DNA of 44,902 bases from an uncultured beta proteobacterium (GCA_903934295.1 CAIZNI010000031.1:1-44902), one strand, 5' to 3'; shown: positions 25,566 to 34,571, counted from the first letter of the stretch. The notes: generated from the sequence alone by a model not told the origin. Translations and numbers: made by a program.

Positions 25566-26536
25566 CAGCTCGGGATCATCCGCATCGAGCGGACCTCGCC
25601 GAACTCGCGCTCGAGCTTGTCCCAATGCTGACCGCCGTCGCGGCTGCGGTACAGCTGACCGAGATTGGTCGCGGCGAAGACGAGGCTCGGATCGGCGGCG
25701 TGCGAGCTCACGCACCAGGGCGTGCTGTTGGTGCGCCCGGGCAGACCGACGTCCTGCCAGCTGGTGCCGTGGTCGGTCGAGCGCAGCAGGCGTCCGGTCG
25801 AGCCGGGTGGGCCGTTGCCGTTGGTGAGGAACAGGGTGTGGTCGCCGTCGGCCCGGGCGATGATGGTGCGGGTGTACTGCCACTCGGCGTCGAGCGGCTG
25901 CAGCGACCAGTTCGCGCCGCCGTCGTCGCTGCGGTGCAGGCCCTTGTTGGTGGTGGCGAAGACGGTGGTGGCGGTGTCGCTTCGCACCACCGCCAGGCCA
26001 TGGATGTCGCCCGACACCAGGCCGCGATCGAGCCGCTCCCAGGTCTGGCCGCCGTCGCGGCTGCGGTGCACCGCGTCGATCTCGACGCTGGCCCACAGGG
26101 TGTCGTGATCGGTCGGATCGAACAGCACCTGGGTGACCCGCGGCCGGCCGACGAACACGCAGGCCCGGGCCAGTTCGAGCGGCAGCCGGCGCCACTGGCG
26201 CCCGCCGTCATCGGAGCGCCAGAGCGCCGCCGGGTGCGTGCCGGCCACGATCACCTGCGGATCATCCGGGTGCTGGGCCAGTGCCCAGACGGCCTCGTGG
26301 TCGAAGGGGCCCGGCAGAGGGGTCCAGCGCCGCTCGCCCTCGTCCCAGCGATACACGCCGCTGTCGGTGCCGGCCAGGAGTTGTCCGGGCCGGGCCGGGT
26401 GCGAGGACAGCGCCCAGACCCGCGCCTCGAGGTACAGCCCCGACTCGGTGTAGGGCCGCTCCCAGGTCTGGCCGAGGTCGCGGCTGAACCAGACCGACAT
26501 GCCGGCGGTGCCGACGCAAAGGGTGAAATCGGGCAT
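25565..26536 (-). CDS. Soluble BNR/Asp-box beta-propeller protein (sortilin/Ycf48-like)
   Basis: This 323-residue protein is built of repeats with six Asp-boxes: SRDLGQTW, SDDGGRQW, SRDGGQTW, SDDGGANW, STDHGTSW and SRDGGQHW. These turns stabilise beta-propeller blades in sialidases, sortilin and Ycf48/HCF136. There is no signal peptide and no membrane segment, so it should be cytoplasmic, unlike many BNR proteins. The catalytic Arg triad of sialidases is not apparent. It lies 21 bases after the PhyH-type gene and is coupled to the FAD hydroxylase gene by a TGATG overlap, so it is an integral part of an oxidative operon. Scaffold, ligand-binding or assembly roles are all possible. Confidence 0.82.
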   Translation of the reverse strand: MPDFTLCVGTAGMSVWFSRDLGQTWERPYTESGLYLEARVWALSSHPARPGQLLAGTDSGVYRWDEGERRWTPLPGPFDHEAVWALAQHPDDPQVIVAGTHPAALWRSDDGGRQWRRLPLELARACVFVGRPRVTQVLFDPTDHDTLWASVEIDAVHRSRDGGQTWERLDRGLVSGDIHGLAVVRSDTATTVFATTNKGLHRSDDGGANWSLQPLDAEWQYTRTIIARADGDHTLFLTNGNGPPGSTGRLLRSTDHGTSWQDVGLPGRTNSTPWCVSSHAADPSLVFAATNLGQLYRSRDGGQHWDKLEREFGEVRSMRMIPS

Positions 26537-26557
26537 CTCGGATTCGCTTCGAAGGGG

Positions 26558-27709
26558 TCAGATGCTCAGGTCGAGCCGGTTGTAGTCGCGCAGTCCGGCC
26601 CGCGCGGTGTCGTCCCACACCAGGTGCTCGCCCGTCTGCGCATGGGGCTGGTAGACGAAGGGGGTTTCCTGCGGAAAGCGCCGCCGGCGCGCGTCGATGG
26701 CGTAGCCGATGGCCCGGGCGCGCTCGCGGATGCGCGCCTCGTCGTAGAGTCCCGGCGCGCCGTGCAGGCTGCCGCGCGAATTCACCCCCAGCACCGAGCG
26801 GCGCCGGTGGAAGCCGAAATTCACCGTCACCCGCCAGTCGGCGCTGGTGTTGGCGAACGAGCCGTGCACCACCTGCCGGTTGGTGATCGCGACATCGCCC
26901 GGTCGGCACACGATCGGGACCGCGTCGGGCAGGCGCTCGGAGCCGGCGCTGGCCGACAGCGCGCGGATGTCGGCCTTGCCCCCCTTGTGCGAGCCGGGGA
27001 TCACCCAGACCCCGTTGGCCGGCGTGCAGCCGTAGAGCTGCGCCATGAAGTTGAATCCGTGCGAGCCCTCGTCCCAGTCCGGACTGTTCCAGTGGGTCAC
27101 GCCGTCCTGATGCCAGGCGACCGAGGCGCCAAGCCCCGGCTGCTTGATGAACAGGGCCTCGTTGAAGGGCACGAAGTCGTCGCCGTTGACCGCCGCGGCG
27201 ACCGCCAGCAGCTCCGGATGGCCATAGACCCGCAGTGCGGCCTCCGAGAACTGCAGCGAACCGAGGATCAGGTAGACCACCTCGGCGGGCGCGTCCGAGG
27301 CGGCGGTCGGCTCGAACATCTTCACCGGGTGGCGGCCATTGGCCAGTTCGGTGCCGCCCAGCGGATCACCGAGCGGGCGCGACCACATCAGCGGATTCGA
27401 GCGGCAGTCGGCGGCCAGCGCCGGACGACCCTGGCGATCGAGCGGCGCGCCGCGATGCACCGGCAGGCGGGCCAGGATGTCCTGCAGGTCGGCTTCGATG
27501 TCGGCCAGTTCGTCGGCCTTCAGCACGCCCTCGAAGATGTAGAAGCCGCAGCGCCAGTAGGCCGCGAGAATGTCCGGGTGGATGCGGCCCTGGGCATCGC
27601 GCCGGATCGGGCCGCGGTTGCCCAGTTCGGCGGCCCGGCGCTCGCCGTCCTTCAGATAGGCCTGCATGCGGGTCTGCTGCAGGCGGTCATCGGTGGCGAC
27701 TGCGTTCAT
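26558..27709 (-). CDS. PhyH-family Fe(II)/2-oxoglutarate dioxygenase
   Basis: This 383-residue protein has the iron-binding H200-Q-D202 in WHQDGVTHW and the distal H282 in VVHGSFANTS, with R293 placed to bind 2-oxoglutarate (DWRVTVNFGFHRR). This is the arrangement of phytanoyl-CoA dioxygenase-like enzymes, which hydroxylate unactivated carbon. An ATG at 27709 with AGGAGACGCCC upstream decides the start; longer in-frame starts run into the promoter. It is first gene of the operon PhyH, beta-propeller, FAD hydroxylase, VOC. The family is chemically broad, so no substrate is assigned. Confidence 0.88.
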   Translation of the reverse strand: MNAVATDDRLQQTRMQAYLKDGERRAAELGNRGPIRRDAQGRIHPDILAAYWRCGFYIFEGVLKADELADIEADLQDILARLPVHRGAPLDRQGRPALAADCRSNPLMWSRPLGDPLGGTELANGRHPVKMFEPTAASDAPAEVVYLILGSLQFSEAALRVYGHPELLAVAAAVNGDDFVPFNEALFIKQPGLGASVAWHQDGVTHWNSPDWDEGSHGFNFMAQLYGCTPANGVWVIPGSHKGGKADIRALSASAGSERLPDAVPIVCRPGDVAITNRQVVHGSFANTSADWRVTVNFGFHRRRSVLGVNSRGSLHGAPGLYDEARIRERARAIGYAIDARRRRFPQETPFVYQPHAQTGEHLVWDDTARAGLRDYNRLDLSI

Positions 27710-27909
27710 GGGCGTCTCCTGGTAGGGGGCGGTTTCGCGCCCGGCGGGCATTGGCCGATCGGCTGGACTGAGCGTAGAGGGTGCGCTCGAATTGTCAACC
27801 CGACGCAAGCCGCGCGACTCATGGTACGGTGCAGTCGGATCGATTTTGAACCGGTGGTTCGCCCGGTTTCGGTCTTTCGCCTCAGGCCTCGGTTCCCCCC
27901 TTCGAACGC
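27710..27909. promoter_or_regulatory. Divergent control region between PhyH operon and P450 gene
   Basis: This 200-base gap contains a minus-strand TTGACA (27793-27798) that could be the -35 of the PhyH operon, with only a poor TACGCT-type -10 at short spacing. The palindrome GAACC-GGT-GGTTC (27848-27860) lies 50 bases before the P450 start and is a candidate operator. No regulator gene is adjacent. Confidence 0.35.
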
Positions 27910-29397
27910 ATGACCATGACACCCACCACGCTCGCCGCCCCGCCCGTTACTTCCGCCGATCCCGGCCCGACGCCCGGTCGCCCGCTGCGCGAGCTGGCCT
28001 CGCTGCCGGGCCCGCGCGGTCTGCCCCTGCTGGGCAACGCGCTGCAGATCGATCCCCCGCGCTTTCACCTGCAGGTCGAGCAGTGGTGCCGCGAGTTCGG
28101 TCCCTATTTCAAGCTGCGCATGGGCCGTTTCACCGTGCTGGTGGTGGGCGACCACGAGGCGGTCGCCACCGTGCTGCGCGATCGGCCGGACGGCTTTCGC
28201 CGGACCATCAAGCTGGAGCTGATCGGCGCCGAGATGGGCCTGCAGCCGGGCGTGTTCGGGGCCAACGGCGAGGTCTGGCGCCGGCAGCGTCGCATGGTGA
28301 TGGCGGGCTTCGATCCGGCGCATGTGAAGGGCTATTTCCCCTCGATGCAGCGGGTCGCGAGCCGTCTGGAGGGCCGCTGGCGCAAGGCGGCGGCCCGGTC
28401 GGCCGACATCGACCTGCAGGCCGACCTGATGCGCTACACGGTGGACACCATCGCCGGGCTGGCCTTCGGCGCCGAGGTCAACACGCTGGAGTCCGACCAG
28501 GACGTGATCCAGCAACACCTGGACAAGATCTTTCCCTCCCTCTACAAGCGGATCCTCGCGCCGGTGCCGATCTGGCGCTGGGTGCGCAGCGCCGCCGACC
28601 GTCAGCTCGAGCGCAGCATCACCGAAGTCAATGCGGCGGTGGCCGGCTTCATCGCCCAGGCGCGCGAGCGCCTGCAGGCCGATCCGGCGCTGCGCGAGCA
28701 TCCGCGCAACCTGCTCGAGGCGATGATCGTCGCGGCCGACCAGCCCGACAGCGGCATCGACGACCGTCAGGTGGCTGGCAATGTGATGACGATGCTGCTG
28801 GCCGGCGAGGACACCACCGCCAACACCATCGCCTGGATGATCCACCTGCTGTGGCGCAATCCGCAGGCCCTGGCGCGGGCCCGCGACGAGGTCCGCCGGG
28901 TGACCGGTGATGCGGCCGAACTCACCCTCGAACAGATGGCGCAGCTCGAGTACATCGAGGCCTGTGCGCACGAGACCATGCGCCTGAAGCCGGTCGCGCC
29001 GCAGATGCCGCTGCAGGCGTTGCGCGACACCGCGATCGGCGATGTCCGGGTGCCGGCGGGCACGGTGGTCATCAACCTGCTGCGCCGCGACAGCGTGAGC
29101 GAGGCCCACGTGCCGCGCGCCGATGCCTTCGAGCCGGAACGCTGGCTCTCCGAAGGCGGGCCGGCCCAGCAGGCCAATGCCGCGCGCCGCCTGTCGATGC
29201 CCTTCGGCGCCGGGCCACGGATCTGCCCCGGCCGCTATCTGGCGCTGCTCGAGATGAAGATGGCGATGGCGACCCTGCTGGGCCGCTTCGACATCGAGAC
29301 GGTCGACACCCCGGACGGCCAGCCGGCTCAGGAGCGTCTGTCGTTCACCATGACCCCGGTGGGCCTGCGCCTGCGGGTCCGGCAGCGGGCGGCCTAG
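27910..29397 (+). CDS. Cytochrome P450 (unfused)
   Basis: This 495-residue P450 has the proline-rich entry LPGPRGLPLLGN, WRRQRRMVMAGFDPAHVKGY (C-helix), the I-helix AGEDTTANT, ETMRLKP (ExxR), FEPERW and the haem loop FGAGPRICPGRY with Cys439. The style is that of membrane-type (eukaryotic-like) bacterial P450s, but no N-terminal anchor helix is seen. It lacks a fused reductase, so it needs a ferredoxin or flavodoxin partner, and none is encoded next to it. It is divergent from the PhyH operon and convergent with the aldehyde dehydrogenase gene (11 bases between stops). The ATG at 27910 is used; one at 27916 is equally possible. Confidence 0.92.
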   Translation: MTMTPTTLAAPPVTSADPGPTPGRPLRELASLPGPRGLPLLGNALQIDPPRFHLQVEQWCREFGPYFKLRMGRFTVLVVGDHEAVATVLRDRPDGFRRTIKLELIGAEMGLQPGVFGANGEVWRRQRRMVMAGFDPAHVKGYFPSMQRVASRLEGRWRKAAARSADIDLQADLMRYTVDTIAGLAFGAEVNTLESDQDVIQQHLDKIFPSLYKRILAPVPIWRWVRSAADRQLERSITEVNAAVAGFIAQARERLQADPALREHPRNLLEAMIVAADQPDSGIDDRQVAGNVMTMLLAGEDTTANTIAWMIHLLWRNPQALARARDEVRRVTGDAAELTLEQMAQLEYIEACAHETMRLKPVAPQMPLQALRDTAIGDVRVPAGTVVINLLRRDSVSEAHVPRADAFEPERWLSEGGPAQQANAARRLSMPFGAGPRICPGRYLALLEMKMAMATLLGRFDIETVDTPDGQPAQERLSFTMTPVGLRLRVRQRAA

Positions 29398-29408
29398 TTC
29401 GGCTCCGA

Positions 29409-30782
29409 TCAGGGCTGGCGCAGGTGCCAGGCCTTCATCCGCGTCATCGCCCGGATCCCGTGGACCGACAGCGTCACCCCCACCCCCGAATCGCCGACGC
29501 CTGACCAGGGCAGGCGCGGGCTGACCCGGTCGCAGCAGTTCCAGTAGACGCTGCCCGCGGCGACCCGCGACAGGATCGCGCGGGCGGCGGATTCGTCGCG
29601 GGTGTAGACCCCGGCGGTCAGCCCGTAGCGGGTGTCGTTCATCAGCGCGAGCGCTTCCTCGTCGCCGCTCACCGACTGAATGCCGATCACCGGGCCGAAG
29701 CTTTCCTCGCGCATCAGCGTCATCCGGTGGTCGACGCCGGTCAGCACCGTCGGGGCAAACCAGTTGCCCGGGCCGGGCAGGCGCTGCCCGCCGGCGCGCA
29801 GACTCGCCCCCAGCGCCAGCGCGTCGGCGATCTGCGCCTGCAGCACATCGAGCTGCGCCGGGCGGGTGATCGCGCCGATGTAGGTGTCGTCGTGCATCGG
29901 ATCGCCCCGCTTCATCGCCGACACGCTCGCCAGGAGGTGCTCGACGAAGGCGTCGTGCAGCTCGTGATGCACATAGATGCGCTCGACCGAGCAGCAGCTT
30001 TGTCCGGTGTTGTAGAAGGCGCCATCGGCCAGTGACTCGGCGGCCGTCCGCGGGTCGGCATCGGCGCGGACATAGGTCGGGTCCTTGCCGCCGAGTTCCA
30101 GCTGCAGCCGGATCAGGCGTCCTGCCACCTGCCGGGCGATGCGCTGGCCGGTGGCGTGCGAGCCGGTGAAGAACACGCCGTCCAGCCGCTGCTCGAGCAG
30201 GGCCGCGCCGGTGTCGCCACCGCCCGTCACGCAGGCCAGCACCGCCGCCGGCACGCCCGCCGCGTGCAGCAGCCGCACGATGTGCTGCCCGCTCAGAGTC
30301 GCGTATTCGGACGGCTTGTAGAGCACCGCGTTGCCGGCCGCCAGCGCGGGCACCAGCACGTTGCAGCCGACGAACCAGGGGTAATTCCAGGCCGAAAGGC
30401 TGGCCACCACGCCCAGCGGCTCGTGAGTGATCTGCTCGCTCAGACCGGTGTCCTCGAACACCGTCTCGTCGGCCAGGCTGCGCCCCGTCTCGGCCAGAAA
30501 GAAGTCCAGGCGTCCGAGCAGTCCGTTGAGTTCGTTGCGCGATTGCGCGATCGGCTTGCCCACCTCCTGCGTCAGGGTGGTGGCCAGGGTCTCGAGCTCG
30601 GCCACCACCGCCGCGCGGAAGCGGCCGATGACCGCGAGGCGTTCGGCCAGCGGCACCGCGGCCCAGGCCGGTTGCGCCAGGCGGGCGGCCTGGGCCTTGG
30701 CGGCGATGGCGGCGGGCTCGTCGACTGCCAGTTCGCCGATCGAGGCGCCGGTGGCGGGGTTGATGATCGTCAGTGTTTTCAT
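29409..30782 (-). CDS. NAD(P)-dependent aldehyde dehydrogenase
   Basis: This 457-residue ALDH-superfamily enzyme has SAWNYPWFVGCNVLVPAL (cofactor entry), FFTGSHATGQRI, LELGGKDP with the general-base Glu, and NTGQSCC with catalytic Cys263 followed by an unusual second Cys264. It ends WSGVGDSGVGVTLSVHGIRA. It resembles succinate-semialdehyde/betaine-aldehyde-type enzymes in size. It is last of phnW, GS-like, FeADH, ALDH, 52 bases after the dehydrogenase gene. Since phnY encodes the dedicated phosphonoacetaldehyde dehydrogenase, this enzyme probably handles a different aldehyde, most simply the product of the neighbouring alcohol dehydrogenase. Confidence 0.92.
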   Translation of the reverse strand: MKTLTIINPATGASIGELAVDEPAAIAAKAQAARLAQPAWAAVPLAERLAVIGRFRAAVVAELETLATTLTQEVGKPIAQSRNELNGLLGRLDFFLAETGRSLADETVFEDTGLSEQITHEPLGVVASLSAWNYPWFVGCNVLVPALAAGNAVLYKPSEYATLSGQHIVRLLHAAGVPAAVLACVTGGGDTGAALLEQRLDGVFFTGSHATGQRIARQVAGRLIRLQLELGGKDPTYVRADADPRTAAESLADGAFYNTGQSCCSVERIYVHHELHDAFVEHLLASVSAMKRGDPMHDDTYIGAITRPAQLDVLQAQIADALALGASLRAGGQRLPGPGNWFAPTVLTGVDHRMTLMREESFGPVIGIQSVSGDEEALALMNDTRYGLTAGVYTRDESAARAILSRVAAGSVYWNCCDRVSPRLPWSGVGDSGVGVTLSVHGIRAMTRMKAWHLRQP

Positions 30783-30834
30783 GGGGATGTCTGGAACGGA
30801 TTCGGGGAGATGCGCGCAGCGGGCCGGGCGCCGC

Positions 30835-31968
30835 TCAGAGGGCGGCGCGCAGCAGACGGGTGTAGTCGTCGACGCCGGCCGGGCGCGGGTTGGTGCCGCC
30901 GGCGAAGTCGACCGCGGCCAGTGCCGCGAGCCGCGGGATCTGCGCCTCGGTCACCCCGTGGGCGGCCAGCCCGCCGCGGATGCCGATGGTGGTCTTGAGC
31001 TCGCGCAGCCACGGCACGAAGGCCGCGCCCCCGCTGCCCAGTCCCGCGGCATGCGCCAGGTCGTCGAACAGCGCCGGCACCGCCTCGTGGTTCCAGGCCA
31101 GCACGGTGTCGATCATCAGCGCGTTGGCCAGCCCGTGGTGCAGGTCGGCTACCGCGCCCAGCGCGTGGGCGCAGGCGTGCACCGAGCCCAGGTCCTTCTG
31201 GAAGGCGATCGCGCCCATCAGCGAGGACATCATCATGTCGCGGCGCGCCAGCCGGTCGGCAGGGTGGGCGACCGCGGTCGCCAGGGCGCGCGCGCCGATC
31301 CGCAGGCCCTGCAGCGCGATGCCGTCGCACAGCGGATGCCAGGCCGGCGACAGGTAGCTCTCGATGTTGTGGGTGAGGGCGTCGATGCCGGTGGCCGCGG
31401 TGATTGCCGGCGGCAGCGCCAGCGTGAGTTCGGGGTCGGCGAACACCGCGCGGGCCAGCAGGCGCGGGCTGAACACCGAGCGCTTTACATGGGTGTCGTC
31501 CTCGGCCACCACCGCCGAGCGGCCGACCTCGGAACCGGTGCCCGAGGTGGTGGGCAGCGCCACGAACCAGGGCAGCGGATTGACGATCGGGCGCACCTGC
31601 GGGTGATCCCAGACGTACTCGATCACGTCGCCCTCGTGCACCGCCATCAGGGCGACCACCTTGGCCACGTCCAGGGCCGCGCCGCCGCCGAAACCGATCA
31701 CGCAGTCGGCCTCGTGCCGGCGAAACGCAGCCGCGCCCGCCATCACCTGGCTGGCGGTCGGATTGCCGTGCACGCCGTCGAACACCGCGCTGTGCAGTTC
31801 GCCCAGGTGCGAGCGGAACTCGGCCAGCAGCGGCAGCGCCGCCAGCGCGCGGTCGGTGACGATCAGCGGGCGGCGCAGGCCGGCCTCGCGCAGGTGGCCG
31901 GCGACCAGGCGGCGTGCGCCGTCGCCGAAGTGGATCTCGGTCGGAAAGGAGAATCGGGTGATGGTCAT
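30835..31968 (-). CDS. Iron-containing (group III) alcohol dehydrogenase
   Basis: This 377-residue enzyme has GFGGGAALDVAKVVAL for NAD binding, LPTTSGTGSEVGRSAVV, and the metal-site series DALTHNIESYL, HACAHALG and HHGLANA. Group III dehydrogenases interconvert alcohols and aldehydes. In phosphonate biosynthesis a relative (PhpC) reduces phosphonoacetaldehyde to 2-hydroxyethylphosphonate, so the reverse reaction on a hydroxyalkylphosphonate is one possibility. Oxidation of a gamma-glutamyl amino alcohol made by the adjacent GS-like enzyme is another. The gene lies four bases after the GS-like gene, so co-translation is likely. Confidence 0.9.
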   Translation of the reverse strand: MTITRFSFPTEIHFGDGARRLVAGHLREAGLRRPLIVTDRALAALPLLAEFRSHLGELHSAVFDGVHGNPTASQVMAGAAAFRRHEADCVIGFGGGAALDVAKVVALMAVHEGDVIEYVWDHPQVRPIVNPLPWFVALPTTSGTGSEVGRSAVVAEDDTHVKRSVFSPRLLARAVFADPELTLALPPAITAATGIDALTHNIESYLSPAWHPLCDGIALQGLRIGARALATAVAHPADRLARRDMMMSSLMGAIAFQKDLGSVHACAHALGAVADLHHGLANALMIDTVLAWNHEAVPALFDDLAHAAGLGSGGAAFVPWLRELKTTIGIRGGLAAHGVTEAQIPRLAALAAVDFAGGTNPRPAGVDDYTRLLRAAL

Positions 31969-31972
31969 GGCG

Positions 31973-33337
31973 TCAGATGATCTCGAAGTAGCGTTTCAGT
32001 TCCCAGTCGGTCACCGCATCGAGCCACTGGCGCCATTCCCACTCGCGGGTCGCGGCGAAGTGATCGACGAAGGTGTCGCCCAGCCAGTCGCGGGCGATGT
32101 CGGACTGGCGGAACCGGCGGGTGGTCTCGATCAGGGTGCGCGGCGCGCGCTCGATGCCCTCGGCCCCCTGGTTGGTGCCGGTGATCGGCGGCGTGGTCAG
32201 CTTCAGGCCCTTCTCGACGCCGTCCAGGCCGGCCGCGATCACCGCGGCCATCGCGAGGTAGGGGTTCACGTCGGCGCCCGGACAGCGGGTCTCGAGCCGG
32301 GTCGATGTCGGGCTGCCGGCGATGACACGGAAGCTGGCGGTGCGGTTGTCGATCCCCCAGGTCGGCTTGACCGGCGCCCAGTACCCGTCGACCAGCCGCT
32401 TGTAGCTGTTGACGGTCGGCCAGAACATCGGCGCGAACTCCATCAGGCACGCCACCTGGCCGGCCAGGTAGCTCTCGAAGACGCTGCTCATGCCGCGCGG
32501 GCGGCGCGCGTCGTGAAACAGGTTGCGCCGTCCGTCCGACAGGCTCTGGTGGATGTGGCCGCTGCAGCCCGGGTATTGCTGGCTCCACTTGGCCATGAAG
32601 CTGGGCATGATGCCGAAGCGGTGGCCGATCTCCTTGGCGCCGGTCTTGAACAGGATCGCGCGGTCGGCGGCCTCGAGCGCTTCGCTGAAGGCGATCGCGG
32701 CTTCGTAGACGCCGGGCCCGGTCTCGGTGTGCAGGCCTTCGATCGGCACCCGGAAGGCGGCCATCTCGTCCATCAGGGCGTTGAAGAACTCGCGGTTGCC
32801 GTTCATGCGCAGCATCGAATAGCCGAACATGCCGGGCGTCAGGCTGGTGGGCGAGACCCCCTGCTTGGCGGCCCAGGTCTGGGGCGTCTCGGCGAAGTTG
32901 AACCACTCGAATTCCATGCCCGTCATCGGTGTGACGCCCATGCGCCGGGCGCGATCGAGCACCCGGCGCAGCGTCTGGCGCGGGCACACCGGGTAGGCCG
33001 AGCCGTCGGCGTTGACGAATTCGCCCAGGAAGAAGGGCACGCCGCCGTCCCAGGGCACGTGGCGGGCGGTGTCCAGGTCGATGCGGGCCAGCGCGTCGGG
33101 GAAGCCATGCTGCCAGCCGGTGACCTCGGTGTTGTCGTAGCAGACGTCGTGGGAATCCCAGCCGAACACCACGTCGCAAAAGCCGAAGCCGGACGTCGCG
33201 GCGCCGAAGAACTTGTCGCGGTGCAGGTACTTGCCGCGCAGGATGCCGTCGATGTCGCTGACTGCGACCTTGACCTTGCCGGTATCGGACTGGCGTACGG
33301 CGGCCAGCGCCGGGTGTTCCTTGCCTCGTGTTGCCAT
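31973..33337 (-). CDS. Glutamine synthetase-like ligase (probable gamma-glutamyl-amine synthetase)
   Basis: This 454-residue GS-fold protein has DIDGILRGKYLHRDKF (N-terminal domain), GMEFEWFNF, HTETGPGVYEAAI and CSGHIHQSLSDG (metal and ATP sites), NSYKRLVDGYWAP, and CPGADVNPYLAMAAV. The adenylylation segment NLYDLP of true GSI is absent, and the C-terminal part differs from GlnA. This points to the PuuA/IpuC/GlnA4-like group, which ligates glutamate to amines other than ammonia. It sits between phnW and the Fe-alcohol dehydrogenase gene. The amine might be ethanolamine, another amino alcohol or an aminophosphonate. The family is clear; the substrate is inference. Confidence 0.88.
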   Translation of the reverse strand: MATRGKEHPALAAVRQSDTGKVKVAVSDIDGILRGKYLHRDKFFGAATSGFGFCDVVFGWDSHDVCYDNTEVTGWQHGFPDALARIDLDTARHVPWDGGVPFFLGEFVNADGSAYPVCPRQTLRRVLDRARRMGVTPMTGMEFEWFNFAETPQTWAAKQGVSPTSLTPGMFGYSMLRMNGNREFFNALMDEMAAFRVPIEGLHTETGPGVYEAAIAFSEALEAADRAILFKTGAKEIGHRFGIMPSFMAKWSQQYPGCSGHIHQSLSDGRRNLFHDARRPRGMSSVFESYLAGQVACLMEFAPMFWPTVNSYKRLVDGYWAPVKPTWGIDNRTASFRVIAGSPTSTRLETRCPGADVNPYLAMAAVIAAGLDGVEKGLKLTTPPITGTNQGAEGIERAPRTLIETTRRFRQSDIARDWLGDTFVDHFAATREWEWRQWLDAVTDWELKRYFEII

Positions 33338-33358
33338 CGGGGGTCCTGAAAGGGGGGG

Positions 33359-34477
33359 TCAGCGGGCGGGCGCGCCGCTGTCGATGCCCATGACGTCGAG
33401 CGCCCGGGCCACCGCGGCCACCGCCTGGCGCATCTCGTTGGCGCCGATGGCGCCGATGCAGCCGACCCGGAACGTCTCGACCTCGGTGAGCTTGCCGGGA
33501 TACAGGATGAAGCCCTGCGCCCTGGCGGCCTCATAGAAGCGCCTGAAATCATAGACCGGATGGGCCGGCGCATGAAATGTGACGATGACCGGCGCCTGCC
33601 AGCGCGCGTCCAGGAAGGGCTGAAAGCCCAGCGCGCGCATGCCGGCGATCAGGGTGCGGCAGTTGTCGTCGTAGCGGGCCAGGCGCGCCGGCTGCCCGCC
33701 CTCTTCGTCGAATTGCGCGATCGCCTCGGCGAGCGCCGCCACCACATGGGTGGGCGGGGTGAAGCGCCACTGGCCGGTCTTCTCCAGGTATTGCCACTGG
33801 TCGTGCAGGTCCATCGCCAGTGACTGGCTGTGGCCGGCGCATTGCGCGAGCACCGCCTTGCGCAGGAACACGAAGCCCATGCCGGGCACGCCCTCCAGGC
33901 ATTTGCCGCTGGCGGCGATCAGCGCATCGAAACGGATCTCGCGCGCGTCGATCGGCAGCGCCGCGAAGGAACTCATCGCATCGACGATCAGCCCCCGGCC
34001 CTGGCGCTCGCACACCCGGGCCACCTCGGCCAGCGGATTGAGCACGCCGGTGCCGGTCTCGCAGTGAATCAGCATCACATGGGTGATGCCGGGGTCGGCC
34101 GACAGCGCGGCATCCAGTGCCACCGGGCTGACCGGCTGGTCCTCGGGGAAGGGCAGCAGCGTGGCGCGACGCCCCATCAGGGTGGCGAGCCGGGCGGCGC
34201 GCTTGCAGTAGGCGCCGTTGTCCAGGACCAGGACATGGCCGGTGCGCGGGACAAGGGTGGCCACCGCCGCCTCGACGCTGAAGGTGCCGCTGCCCTGCAG
34301 GGGCACCACGGTGTGGGTGTCGGGAGCGCCGACGATGGCGAGCAGGCGCTCGCGCACCCGGGCGGTGAGTTCGATGAAGCCGGTGTCCCACGAGCCCCAG
34401 TCGCGCAGCATCGCCAGCTTCGTGCGCAGCGTGGTGGTGAGCGGCCCGGGGGTGAGCAGGATGGGGTCTCGGTCCAT
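33359..34477 (-). CDS. phnW: 2-aminoethylphosphonate:pyruvate aminotransferase
   Basis: This 372-residue class V aminotransferase converts 2-aminoethylphosphonate and pyruvate to phosphonoacetaldehyde and alanine. It has the family opening [10 protein letters not shown], the substrate loop [31 protein letters not shown], and the PLP-binding Lys192 in [13 protein letters not shown]. It closes with [18 protein letters not shown]. These match PhnW closely. It is first gene of the minus-strand operon and divergent from gntR across an inverted-repeat promoter. With PhnY and PhnA across the divide it gives a complete route to acetate and phosphate. Confidence 0.95.
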   Translation of the reverse strand: MDRDPILLTPGPLTTTLRTKLAMLRDWGSWDTGFIELTARVRERLLAIVGAPDTHTVVPLQGSGTFSVEAAVATLVPRTGHVLVLDNGAYCKRAARLATLMGRRATLLPFPEDQPVSPVALDAALSADPGITHVMLIHCETGTGVLNPLAEVARVCERQGRGLIVDAMSSFAALPIDAREIRFDALIAASGKCLEGVPGMGFVFLRKAVLAQCAGHSQSLAMDLHDQWQYLEKTGQWRFTPPTHVVAALAEAIAQFDEEGGQPARLARYDDNCRTLIAGMRALGFQPFLDARWQAPVIVTFHAPAHPVYDFRRFYEAARAQGFILYPGKLTEVETFRVGCIGAIGANEMRQAVAAVARALDVMGIDSGAPAR

Positions 34478-34571
34478 GGTGTCGGCCTTTCGTGGCGCGC
34501 CGCGCGGTGGTCGGGCGACAGGCGGTCCGGCCCGGGCGGCTCGCGCCGATGTTGGTCATCGGGTGCCATGC

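Noticed and set aside
26558-27709. PhyH-type enzyme as PhnY* of the oxidative 2-aminoethylphosphonate route
   Set aside because: No PhnZ-like HD-domain partner is present, the protein is about 100 residues longer than PhnY*, and it belongs to a different operon.
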